This document shows positions 47,809 through 58,352 of a stretch of 64,000 nucleotides of DNA, piece by piece; positions within the stretch are counted from its first letter, which is position 1; each line of letters opens with the position of its first letter. The stretch comes from Toxorhynchites rutilus septentrionalis (lineage: Eukaryota; Arthropoda; Insecta; Diptera; Culicidae). Made by a program: the position numbers and the translations under genes. The notes beneath the pieces are model-generated. The model saw only the letters and a list, made by a program, of their open reading frames with translations. It was not told the DNA's origin and did not search any database. The stretch spans positions 4,794,136 through 4,858,135 of the forward strand of contig NC_073746.1 in the NCBI RefSeq assembly GCF_029784135.1, written 5' to 3'.

Positions 47809-48606
47809 GTAGGACTACGTCTTTCATTAAGGGTGCCAAACCAGATAACAGGTCACGTTTTTATGAAATGAAGTTCACGTTAACAACAAATTTTGCGGCG
47901 AACGGATCCTGACAATTTGCAGACCAATCGAATCGGAAATTACTAAAGATTTCTTTGATATACTATGCATTACTATCCCATAGTATCTAAATAGTTTAAA
48001 TTCTCCGGCATTGACATCTGGCATTGCAAGCCCCTCCCCCTTTTTCCATGCAACATTCCCCTAGTTTTTTTAACGAATTTGATCGAGAATTCGAGGAACG
48101 GCCATTCTCGCGATGCTTCATTTTTATCGATGCATCGGTGTGTTACCGTGGCGATGCACGGAAGATAGCTTTATGTGCGATACCACTGGGGCAACACTAA
48201 ACAACATTAAGCATGACAATCGATACTTGCAAATATTTCATATTTGTTGTTTTTATGGGTTGCCAAAGATATATTGAAGTAGTTAAGGAATGTGACATAC
48301 GGCTGGTTGAACAAATATTTTATCGCATGTGATCGAGTATGTGTTTCAAGTGCGAAAAAGACCGCTGGGAGCGCGACTCAGTGCAATGCGTGCATTGACA
48401 TGAAGAAACAAATTGCGACATATGACAACTCTGTGTATTGTTCTCGCAAAGGCGAGAGAGAATCGCTGCTTCTAGAACTTATACGAACCCAAGGGTGAAT
48501 GATTTACGGTATTCTGGCTCACCGGAACGAATACGATAATTCGATTTCTTTGCATTATTCGAAATTATGAACAAGCAAATTAAATGAAAAGAATGCGTAG
48601 TCCTAG
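47809..48606 (+). repeat. Composite repeat, part A, copy 2
   Basis: Begins GTAGGACTACGTCTTTCATT. It shares with copy 1 the AGGGT(T/G)CCAAACCAGA block, a GCGGCGAACGGATxxTGAC-like block, ACTAAAGATTTxTTTGATAT, an internal GTGCGATxCCACTG block and the closing CGTAGTCCTA with GCGGTCGTGTCTTGGA after it. About 800 bp, shorter than copy 1. Confidence 0.7.
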
Positions 48607-48657
48607 GTCCTAAGCGGTCGTGTCTTGGATGCAACCCCCTACAATTTTTATTGAACA

Positions 48658-49191
48658 CTAGCTAACCCGGCAAACTTCGTCCCGCCCATTTACTTGATTA
48701 ATTCTCGAGTAATGCAGAAATTTGTGTTTTATTTGTATGGCAGCCACCCCTAAGAGAGGGGGGAGGGGTATCTAACCACCATAGAAACATTCATTGCACC
48801 CTAAAGTTTCCATATGCCTAATTTGGTTTAATTTGCTTGATTAATTCTCGGGTAATGCAAAAAATTGTGTTTCATTTGTACGGCAGACCCCTCTAAGAGA
48901 GGGGGAAGGAGTATCTTAACACCATAGAAACATTTATTGCATCCTAAAACCTCCACATGCCAAATTTGGTTTCATTTGCTTGATTAATTCTCGAGTAATG
49001 CAGAAATTTGTGTTTTATTTGTATGGCAGCCCCCCCTTAGAGAGGGGGGAGGGGTCTCAAAATATCACGAAAACCTTCCCCGGCCCCAAAAGCCCCTACA
49101 TACCAATTTTCATGTCGATCGGTTCAGCAGTTTCCGAGTCTATAAGAATCAGACAGACAGACAGACATCACTCCATTTTTATATATATAGA
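48658..49191 (+). repeat. Composite repeat, part B, copy 2 (with minisatellite)
   Basis: Starts CTAGCTAACCCGGCAAACTT, then enters the same 110-145-bp tandem units as copy 1 (about four, from 48690), lacking the first 230-bp non-repetitive part. It ends in a CAGA tetranucleotide run (49151-49166), CATCACTCCATTTTTATATA and TATAG at 49190. The sequence before the CAGA run (CCAATTTTCATGTCGATCGG) resembles the ends of dispersed insect repeats whose class I cannot fix from sequence alone. Confidence 0.8.
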
Positions 49192-50321
49192 TTCAGTGAG
49201 AATACATAACTTATATCTCCCCAGCTAAAGTATGTTAACTGGAATCGTAATCAAATTATTTATCGACTAGAAACCGATTCCGGATGAACGTGTAAATAAT
49301 ATGGCTATGAATATATTTCTCCGATCATAGTTTTGAGTTGTTTTCACAGTATGTGCCTTCATTGACTGAAGCATTTGTCATTGCGCTCTTCAATTGTTCA
49401 GGAATATTATTTAAATCGTATATTCGAAATCGACAACCGATGACACTCTTCAATTGATACACTTTTCGAATTCGATTAAATGTAATACTTTTCATTCATT
49501 TTGAGGATAAAGATGTTGAGCAGATCACATGTTAGACCAATTCAATATTTTGTGGTAGATTACATTCATTGTTGCACAATATAATGAATTACAATGGATG
49601 TTCGTAATTATTCACGCACATCGTGACTGAAATGGTAAAATGACCAATATTGTAGAAAAATTGTTGTATAGCTCAAGTGTACGTATTCTTTGGGCCGCAA
49701 ATTTGCATTGAATGCATACTGTTGGAATTATTCCGTTGTTGGATCATCAAATGTTATGCGTAGAAGTGCAATCAACTAACAGCGTTAATAGATATGTCTT
49801 CTAATGGTGTATTCAGTGGGACATTTACCCAATCTGACAATTGTTTTGTGATCGTCGGAGGGAATATCGTTCGATTCTGAAATGTATAACCGAATTATAA
49901 CGTTGTGAACGTGAATTAGTTTTTGCATTTCTACATTGTATGACGTACAGTTAATTGTGCTGTTCAATTACGTTTTCAAAATTGCCACTGAAATAACTTC
50001 GAACTTAAAACTTTTCATTCATTGGCGCCACCAATTATGGCGGATTTGCATTGATATTTGCATTGGTTCTTATTTCGAGGTGACCATTTTTAATGAGGAA
50101 CGTTTTGAAATTCGAGATGGCCATTTTCATTGGCACCCTGCTGTATATTCAGCCAATAAAGTGGTTCTCCGATTTTCGTTAAAACTGGTAGTTTTGTTTT
50201 TTGTCGCAAAATATTAGACCTCTTTTTTTAGTTTTTCATTAGGGTACGTATTTCCATTTCAGGGTGGTCCAAGAAATCATCTTTCCCCTTTTTTTTTGAA
50301 ATGGCATTTTAGAAAAAAAAT
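49192..50321. other. Unassigned interval with a foldback-family end fragment
   Basis: No gene recognised. At 50079-50138 a segment ending CATTTTCATTGGCACCC resembles the right arm tip of the foldback element at 25.4 kb. At about 50153-50192 a block starting GGTTCTCCGATTTTCG recurs inverted at about 62818-62857. Confidence 0.45.
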
Positions 50322-50375
50322 ATAACTAGGTAGGGCAGGGCTAGTTGGTCATTAGGGCGGGGCTAGTTGGTCATT

Positions 50376-51600
50376 TTTGAATAAATTTGGCTATAACTTT
50401 GTAGTACGAAGTTTTGCGTTATAATGTTATGTACCACAATAAAGCTTATCTTTTACTCTTTCAATGAAAAACTACCAGAGAATCATTTACTTGACATTTC
50501 TCTTTCAATTACTGTCTTTATATTTCAGAATAAATTGACCAACTAATCAATAATAGGCATGTTCTTTTTGGGCAAATAATAAGCGTTGTCCCATTAGAAG
50601 TTACCTTCATTTTGAATTAATTAATTAAATCAAAACAAAAAACAGTTGACAAATACAGTGACGTTCACGAAATATAATGGAAACGTGATATATTGGAAAC
50701 AGATTTTATTTTCTAATAAAAAAATAGTTTTTTTTTCTCTAATATGTATAATTGAAACACTTTTTTTAGTGTGACATGCATAATATACAAAAAAAAAATT
50801 ACATTATGCAACAGAACATATCGAAATTGTTGTTGCAGAGCGTTTCTCATAGCAATTTATCGTATATTTCTTCAAAACAGTATACGAGCTTAAAAAAAGT
50901 GATTCGTTTAATCTCAGAAATCGAATTATTTACTGTCATTTTGTGTGAATTGCCTTCTACTGATGACATTCGATCGCATATTTCAGAGTTGTTATTTCTA
51001 GTTGATATCTGTATACATTCACTTACATCTTCATCTTCCTCAACATCAATATTTACATTCCTCTCTAATTACCAACTCTCTATACTAAAGTGACCAGATG
51101 GTCAGAGGTCTAACGCGGGACACAAAAAACGAAACGTTAAGTATATACGTTATGTGAACATAAACCATAGTTTAGCGAGTCCCGACCTGATCAGTATTAC
51201 TTCTTTCTGGGTAACGGCACTCAGTTGTGATTTTCCGGTGGTTCAGATTTTGTGTACGCCCGAAAATCACTCGCTCAATCAGAGCATTTACGCCTGACAA
51301 GTACGATTCAAATTCTACAATTTTCTTCAAATTACCGAATGTTAAGTGTTAACGTATGCTGAAAGATGGCGATGAAAGATAATTTATATGAACTTTTTTG
51401 TAAATCTTACGTTTATTAAGTCTGCAACAAAAATGATTCAAGGCTGTTGATTCGCAGCAGCAGCACTGTCAAGCAACTTGATGTTTTTTTCCATACTGCA
51501 AGCTCCACCCCAGAGCGAATGAGTTGGACATCCTGAGGCTCTTTGTGTCCGCCAGATATAGCCGATCTGGTATTTACAATATCATCTCTTTGCCGCTCCG
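50376..51600. other. Left interior of the nest, no gene recognised
   Basis: AT-rich. A 105-codon plus-strand frame at 50776-51093 (Ser/Leu/Ile-rich) matches no family. Near 51420-51600 the sequence becomes less AT-rich and may be the decayed start of the transposase remnant that follows. Confidence 0.35.
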
Positions 51601-51619
51601 CTAAGCCGGGAGATCCAAG

Positions 51620-51987
51620 CAACCGGCCAAACGGTGGAAAAGAATCTGGCCAAAATGGACATTTTTATGCGGAAGCGTCAGACGAGACCGGCCGTATCTG
51701 AGCAGCAGTCAATCACCCAGAAGGAGTAGCTAGAGGTGTTGGTGAAAAACTTCTTTCCGGCTAAAGAAGTGAAAAACTTCTTTTCGTACTTATAATGAAG
51801 GACGAGACGTACTTGATGCTAGAGTTCAACGAATGGCAAGGGACCGGGTACTTTACGTTCCCCAGGTCACGATGACGTAGAATATATCCTTCACCTCAAG
51901 TTCTCGAAGAAGGTCCTTTTCTCTGACAAACATGAAGGAAATGTCCAAGCCGCTCTTCTTTCGAGTCATATGGTGAACAGGGAGATA
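51620..51987 (+). pseudogene. Tc1/mariner-group transposase remnant, part 1
   Basis: Decayed transposase in mixed frames. The clearest part is 51798-51874, KDETYLMLEFNEWQGTGYF, which aligns in order with DETYVKxDFRQLPG of the ITmD37E transposase and therefore carries the first catalytic Asp. Stops and frame changes are frequent on both sides. The mariner at 51988 splits this gene; the other half begins at 53275. Confidence 0.65.
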
Positions 51988-53274
51988 TTAGGCTGTCGAA
52001 AAAGTCCCGCGAGGTGTCGTTGTAAGCGCGTAGTTCTACTTGTATTCATTGTATAGCTTGTATAAAGGCTAAATATAAAAATAGCAAAATAGCTTGTTGG
52101 AAAGGTATTTTTGCGCGCTATAATATAGTCCTTGACAGTGTTTTGTTTGGTTAAGTCGTTCGTGAGTTATAGTGTCGCAAATACGGAGCAAAATAAAGAG
52201 AAAATCCGACATATTTTACAGTACTACTATGACAAAGGCAAAAATGCATCTCAAGCTGCCAATAAAATTTGTGCAGTTTATGGACCCGATACAGTTTCCA
52301 TTTCCACCGCACAACGATGGTTTCTACGTTTTCGTTCTGGTGTAGAGGTCGTCGAAGATGCGCCACGCTCCGGAAGGCCTGTCGTCGAAAATTGCGACAA
52401 AATCGCTGAATTAGCCGAGAAAGACCGGCATAGTAGCAGTCGTAGCATCGGCCAAGAGCTGGGGATAAGTCATTAAATCGTTATTAACCATTTGAAGAAG
52501 CTTGAATTCACAAAGAAGCTCGATGTATGGATGCCACACACGTTGACGCAAAAAAACATCTTTGACCGTATCGACGCATGTGAATCGCTGCTGAATCGCA
52601 ACAAAATCGACCCGTTTCTGAAGCGGATGGTGACTGGCGATGAAAAGTGGGTCACTTACGACAATGTGAAGCGTAAACGGTCGTGGTCGAAGCCCGCAGA
52701 CGGTGGCCAAGCCCTCATTAACGGCCAGGAAGGTTTTGCTGTGTGTTTGGTGGGATTGTCAAGGAATAATCTATTATGAGCTGCTTCCCTATGGCCAAAC
52801 GCTCAATTCGGACCTGTACTGCCAACAACTGGACCGCTTGAAGGTAGCACTCATGAAGAAGAGGCCATCTTTGATAAACAGAGGCCGCATTGTCTTCCAT
52901 CAGGACAACGCCAGGCCACACACTTCTTTGGTGACGCGCCAGAAGCTACGGGAGCTCGGATGGGAGGTTCTTTTGCATCGGCCGTATAATCCGGACCTTG
53001 CACCAAGTGACTACCACCTGTTTTTGTCCATGGCGAACGAGCTAGGTAGTCAGAAGTTAGCCACAAAAGAGGCCTGTGAAAATTGGCTATCCGAGTTTTT
53101 TGCCAATAAGGAAGCGAGCTTCTATAACAGGGGTATTATGAAGTTGGCATCTCGTTGGGAAAAAGTCATCGAACAAAACGGCGCATATTTGACTTAAAAC
53201 AGATGATTGTAACTAATTTTATGAACAAATGAAAATTCAAAAAAAAATACCGCAGGACTTTTTTGACAGCCTAA
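51988..53274 (+). mobile_element. mariner transposon (DD34D)
   Basis: A 1287-bp element with inverted ends TTAGGCTGTC(G/A)AAAAAGTCC and the matching inverse at 53246-53274, flanked by TA on both sides (51986-51987 and 53275-53276). It contains a single plus-strand transposase with a stop and a frameshift. Length, TIR start and the DD34D signature identify a mariner. It is inserted into an older transposase remnant. Confidence 0.93.
52132..53197 (+). pseudogene. mariner transposase (stop and frameshift)
   Basis: The N-terminal helix-turn-helix region (YYDKGKNASQAANKICAVYG) and the AQRWFLRFRSG segment are present. A TAA at 52474-52476 replaces the codon after GISH. Frame 1 continues to about 52700, then the signal shifts to frame 2 (LLCVWWD). 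The catalytic residues are D in VTGDEKW, D in FHQDNARPH and D in LAPSDYH, the last two separated by 34 residues, hence DD34D. The frame ends with TAA at 53195-53197. Near full family length (about 345 codons), catalytic residues intact, but not translatable as one protein. The first Met used here, at 52132, follows the family pattern of a short lead before the HTH. Confidence 0.9.
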
Positions 53275-53400
53275 TATATAGTACGAAGTGCTTGCCAGAG
53301 TTGGGAAGGTGATGTGGTCCTTATGCCGAACCTGGGATCAGCCCATTATGTCAAAAGATCACTGGAGGATGGTGCAAAGTCGGAAATTTTAAGTGATTTT
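53275..53400 (+). pseudogene. Tc1/mariner-group transposase remnant, part 2
   Basis: After the mariner the older transposase resumes: DVVLMPNLGSAHYVKRSLED aligns with the FWPDLASCHYSKDV region of ITmD37E. The catalytic Asp position holds Asn (PNL instead of PDL). No third acidic residue is recognisable after it. The two halves together show an ITm-type transposase already decayed when the mariner inserted. Confidence 0.62.
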
Positions 53401-54199
53401 TGACATGTTGTAACTTCGTGAAAAATCAACGCATATCGATGAAATGTACATCATTTTGAAGCTACAATAGCTACAATACTACTTTCAGGTATAATAATAT
53501 TTCAAGTACATATTTTTATATTGGGAAAAAATGAAAATTTTTCATAATTTTATCAAAGGTTTTCTGGAATAACACACTTTTTTTTTGCTAACCAACTTAA
53601 TAGCAAATTCAATTAACCTTATCAACCAGCTTTCATTTGATTCCTAGGTTCCTATGATTCCTAACGTTCCTGTAGGACCTTCCCATACAGAGATATTTCA
53701 GTTTGAGTGAAAAATGACCCCTTCGCCTTTGATGATGAATTGTTCAATAAAAAACGATTGCACCGCAAATCGAAAGGCAGTTTTGAAAACTACAATAAAT
53801 TCTGTAAAAGGATAATTTGTCACTTTGACGAAAAAAAATCATTCAAATTCATCACTCCTTGCAGTCCTCGTACCTAAAAACGCATGAAAACGAAAGTTAC
53901 GAATCGTTCGTTCTAAGTTGTGGCTTTGGAATGATGTACATTCCATCGTGTGCGTTGATTTTTCACGAAGTCTATATTTGTTTATAGCTAGCGTAATGAA
54001 ACGCGGCATACCTGAAAATTGTATATGCGTTGCTCTCAAACGAGCAATTTCTACCACGATGCTATTCGTATACCCACCTAGCCCTGCTGTTGTGTGACCA
54101 ACTAGCCCCTCTATACACTGGAGAAATAGTTTAGTAAAAGCTGCTACCAAATCTATAGTAGCAAAAACATTGGTAAAATATACACATTTTTTGTAAATA
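53401..54199. other. Unassigned part of the nest
   Basis: No gene recognised. It contains the inverse TAGCCC/CCAACTAGCCCC modules at about 54068-54110, which mirror the left end of the nest. Confidence 0.4.
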
Positions 54200-55498
54200 A
54201 AGGGTGTGTCACATCAAATTGCATCACGGAAAAAACGCTGTAGAAATTTAATTTTTAGGAATTATATCTTCAGCTTTGGTTTTATAATCAGATAAGAGTG
54301 TATAGATCACGTTGGCCATGCTTCACTGTCAATTTTTCGTAAATTTGGAAAAATGTCGTCAAACGAAAAAGAGCGTCGTGAATTAATCCTGTGCACTCAT
54401 TTCGAGAATCCGGAGTTGTAACATCGGGACATCGGTAAGATGCTGGGAATCGTCCAATCCACGGTCAGCAGAGTACTAAAACGATACTTCGAGAACCTAA
54501 CCATCGACCGGAAGGTGAAGAACGGCAAAAATGGATGCTCCGTCAGTGAAAAAGATCACAAGCGCGTAGTTAAGCAGTTTAGACGTGATCCGAGAAGTTC
54601 GGTCCGGGATGTCGCCAATAAGCTGAATTTGTCAAGTTCATTCGTCCAGCGGACCAAGCAGCGGGAGGGCCTGCGTACATACAAGGTTCAGAAGGCTCCT
54701 AACCGCGACGAAAGGCAAAACATGGTGGGGAAGACGCGAGCCCGGAAGCTGTACACCGAAATGCTGACGAAGCCGCATTGCCTGGTAATGGACGACGAAA
54801 CCTACGTCAAAGTGGACTTTCGTCAGCTGCCGGGCCTGTTGTTCTTCTCCGCAGAGGACAAATTCAGTGTTCCGGAGGAGATTCGCAAGCAGAAACTATC
54901 CAAGTTTGCCAAAAAGTACATGGTGTGGCAAGCGATCTGCTCTTGCGGAAAGCGGAGCGCCCCCTTCGTGATGACCGGCACGGTAAACGGGCAGGTTTAC
55001 CTTAAGGAGTGCCTACAGAAGAGCATACTACCACTATTGAAGCAGGACGAGGGCCCGACCATCTTCTGGCCGGATCTCGCTTCGTGCCACTATTCAAAGG
55101 ACGTGTTGAAGTGGTACGAAGCCAACGGGGTCACCTTCGTGCCAAAGGAAATGAACCCGCCCAACGCGCCGGAGCTTCGCCCAATAGAGAATTATTGGGC
55201 GATTATGAAGCAGGCCCTCCGGAAGAACCCAAAAGTTGTCAAATCGGAGGCCGACTTCAAGAGAAAATGGATTTCTGTTCAAAAAAAACTACAACCTGAC
55301 GTTGTACAGAACCTTATGGACGGGGTAAAGAGGAAGGTGCGAGCATACGGGCTTGGGCTCGAAGTATGATTAAAAAGAAAATGCCAAAAGTTGTTTAATA
55401 GTTTTCATTTTACTGTCTGAAATTTTCAAAAGGATCGGTCTACTGGGCGAATTTCTACAGCGTTTTTCCCGTGATGCAATTTGATGTGACACACCCTT
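54200..55498 (+). mobile_element. ITmD37E transposon, copy 2
   Basis: A 1299-bp element, AAGGGTGTGTCACATCAAAT ends, TA on both sides (54198-54199 and 55499-55500). One plus-strand transposase frame. Nearly identical to copy 3 and very similar to copy 1. Confidence 0.94.
54353..55369 (+). pseudogene. ITmD37E transposase, copy 2 (single stop at codon 23)
   Basis: The frame is 339 codons from the ATG at 54353 with only one stop, TAA at 54419-54421 (codon 23), where copy 1 has Ser. Downstream a Met at 54440 opens an intact 309-codon frame. In that numbering the catalytic residues are D119, D212 and E250, with 37 residues between the last two. GRPR-like linkers are replaced by a lysine-rich KVKNGKNG segment. 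The N-terminal 29 residues lost with a downstream start include part of the first helix-turn-helix, so DNA binding would be affected. This is the most complete transposase frame in the window; activity is doubtful but not excluded. Confidence 0.9.
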
Positions 55499-56413
55499 TA
55501 TTACTAAAATTGCGTAAAAAAGATGTCAGACGCAATGAATGTACCTACCAGGAATTCGTATATTTTACTTCATACCATTAGTAAGTTTGTTTTTATTGTC
55601 ATACCTAACAACTGTGAAGCGATTCGGAGGTAAGCACTTTGTTTTTATTGAATTCAATTATGTATTCATCTCCCCCGAGAATTTGTTTTCATATTTTCGG
55701 CGGGGAAAATATCACAAGAAATTTTGATCCATATTAACATAATTGACCTAATACCATTTTTTTCTTTTTTAGTTGGCCTTAAAATTATATGCAGTACAAT
55801 CATTCATCATAAACAAATCGGAGATAAGTATTCGTTTTTTTTACATCATTACATCAGTCACCTCGGTCGGGAAACTATTTTCATATTCCCGCCAAGGATA
55901 AACATCAGTTATATTCTATACATTACAACACTATTGACCTTTTTCCTTGTCTTTACAGCTGGCATGATCCCAGACTCGTAATACTTGTTTACCAAAAACC
56001 ATCCAAGCTATGGGATTGAAGGTAACGGCGAGTTTGTCGCTAAGACTGGAATCTTTCTTGAACACATCATCGACCGTAAAAAAATTAAGGTGAACATACA
56101 TAATTTATTGCATATTTATTATCATTAACATATGTATTTCTTTTCTTCATAGGGTCACGAGAGAACAAAATACGGATGAAACGTGCTAATTCTACCGTCA
56201 CTCTGCTAATCAGCTGCTAATCAGCTAATGCAAAGCAGAGCGATGCAGCAGGAAGAGGAACGGGAACTTGCTTTGGAAATGCTCATCAAATTGAGGTGGT
56301 TGAGGCTGCGATTAAAATTTGCCTCTTGTACGCAGTTCATAGAATGATTCCAACGAGAATTATTGATGTTGTTTATAGAATAAGTTATTAATATAATGTA
56401 TTCTAAGTATGTA
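55499..56413 (+). other. Exon/intron-like stretch between two ITmD37E copies
   Basis: Strings resembling splice sites are in sensible order. CGGAG followed by GTAAGC (55630) is a donor and TTTCTTTTTTAG (ends 55772) an acceptor. CGGAG then ATAAGT (55824) is a similar but mutated donor, and CTTTACAG (ends 55958) is an acceptor. AAG then GTGAAC (about 56090) is a donor and TTCTTCATAG (ends about 56154) an acceptor. The exon-like part at about 55983-56090 reads without stop as KNHPSYGIEGNGEFVAKTG and onward. The two first intron-like pieces resemble each other. I cannot name a protein. It may be a remnant of the gene carried by the bracketing element. Confidence 0.35.
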
Positions 56414-57716
56414 AAGGGTGTGTCACATCAAATTGCATCACGGAAAAAACGCTGTATTGTGTAACTTAATTTTTAGGAATTATATCTTCAGCTTTCGCTT
56501 TAAAATCAGATAAGAGTATATAGATCACGTTGGCCATGCTTCACTGTCAATTTTTCGTAAATTTGGAAAAATGTCGTCAAACGAAAAAGAGCGTCGTGAA
56601 TTAATCCTGTGCACTCATTTCGAGAATCGGGAGTTGTAACATCGGGACATCGGTAAGATGCTGGGAATCGTCCAATCCACGGTCAGCAGAGTACTAAAAC
56701 GATACTTCGAGAACCTAACCATCGACCGGAAGGTGAAGAACGGCAAAAATGGATGCTCCGTCAGTGAAAAAGATCACAAGCGCGTAGTTAAGCAGTTTAG
56801 ACGTGATCCGAGAAGTTCGGTCCGGGATGTCGCCAATAAGCTGAATTTGTCAAGTTCATTCGTCCAGCGGACCAAGCAGCGGGAGGGCCTGCGTACATAC
56901 AAGGTTCAGAAGGCTCCTAACCGCGACGAAAGGCAAAACATGGTGGGGAAGACGCGAGCCCGGAAGCTGTACACCGAAATGCTGACGAAGCCGCATTGCC
57001 TGGTAATGGACGACGAAACCTACGTCAAAGTGGACTTTCGTCAGCTGCCGGGCCTGTTGTTCTTCTCCGCAGAGGACAAATTCAGCGTTCCGGAGGAGAT
57101 TCGCAAGCAGAAACTATCCAAGTTTGCCAAAAAGTACATGGTGTGGCAAGCGATCTGCTCTTGCGGAAAGCGGAGCGCCCCCTTCGTGATGACCGGCACG
57201 GTAAACGGGCAGGTTTACCTTAAGGAGTGCCTACAGAAGCGCTTTCTACCACTATTGAAGCAGCACGAGGGCCCGACCATCTTCTGGCCGGATCTCGCTT
57301 CGTGCCACTATTCAAAGGACGTGTTGGAGTGGTACGAAGCCAACGGGGTCACCTTCGTGCCAAAGGAAATGAACCCGCCCAACGCGCCGGAGCTTCGCCC
57401 AATAGAGAAATATTAGGCGATTATGAAGCAGGCCCTCCGGAAGAACCCAAAAGTTGTCAAATCGGAGGCCGACTTCAAGAAAAAATGGATTTCAGTTAAA
57501 AAAAAAACTACAACCTGACGTTGTACAGAACCTTATGGACGGGGTAAAGAGGAAGGTGTGAGCATACGGGCTTGGGCTCGAAGTATGATAAATGGAAAAT
57601 GCCAAAAGTTGTTTAATAGTTTTTATTTTACTGTCTAAAATTTTCAAAAGGATCGGTCTACTGGGCGAATTTCTACAGCGTTTTTTCCGTGATGCAATTT
57701 GATGTGACACGCCCTT
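56414..57716 (+). mobile_element. ITmD37E transposon, copy 3
   Basis: A 1303-bp element with the family ends (the right tip has one change, GACACGCCC) and TA on both sides (56412-56413 and 57717-57718). One plus-strand transposase, broken near its end. Confidence 0.94.
56571..57585 (+). pseudogene. ITmD37E transposase, copy 3 (stops and frameshift)
   Basis: The frame from ATG at 56571 has the same TAA at codon 23 (56637-56639) as copy 2. An intact stretch from the Met at 56658 runs 252 codons to a TAG at 57414-57416, which replaces the Trp after RPIEKY, immediately behind the catalytic Glu. Then an extra base in an A run near 57500 shifts the frame before the C-terminus. The catalytic D, D and E are present. 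Compared with copy 2 this copy has gained two further defects. Confidence 0.9.
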
Positions 57717-57718
57717 TA

Positions 57719-58331
57719 GAATTAAACGCAATCAAATACAATTTATTTAAATTCAAAATAATTATTAAAAAATATTGTCATTATCCCTGATGATTACCTC
57801 TCACAAATATGAAGCAAAATTTTCACTGTTATTGCACCAATATTGGACCAACAATTTTTAGTTTGTTTGACATATGTGCCTACCATTCTTTTTTGTAACA
57901 TGTACCAATGATTAGTAGGGTAGAAAATGACTAGAGAATTGGTAACATGTACCAAAAAATTCGTCATGTTTACTAAATTTTCCTCTCAGTGTATATGAAA
58001 AAGAATATTTATGAAAATTCAATAAAAATAATTTTAAAATCGATTTCCATTAACATTTAAAACTAATACATACAATAAACCTTTATTTTACGTTCGAACA
58101 GATTTGTTCATGATTATTAACAATTGTTAGAACAATTTTTATAATACGCAAACAGTGAATGATTTTTGGGAAAATCGACATCAAGTTCGTATTTTTTAAC
58201 CTACTCAATAAAAAGTTTTCCCAATTTACTTATTTTATTGTAGCCGCAATTCGCTATTTTTCATCCATAGATCGGTATTTTTTTGGACGCTCAGATTACA
58301 AGATATCGTCACAGATCAACTTACCCCTATA
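57719..58331. other. AT-rich right interior of the nest
   Basis: No gene recognised. The inverse GGGCTAGTTGG-type module begins at its right edge (58332). Confidence 0.4.
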
Positions 58332-58352
58332 ACCAACTAGCCCCACCCTATC

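Larger units (their letters stand above)
50322..58352. other. 8 kb nest bracketed by GGGCTAGTTGGTC modules
   Basis: The left end has two direct modules GGGC(A/G)GGGCTAGTTGGTCA (50325-50375). The inverse module occurs at about 54090-54110 and again at 58332-58352 with the wider form CCAACTAGCCCCACCCTA. Between them lie a DETY-type transposase remnant, a mariner, two ITmD37E copies and exon-like sequence. This could be one old element with TIRs and nested insertions, or two adjacent relatives sharing an end. Target duplications were not identified. Confidence 0.5.

Noticed and set aside
50776..51093. 105-codon Ser/Leu/Ile-rich frame in the nest
   Set aside because: Low complexity, AT-driven composition and no homologous pattern that I can name.
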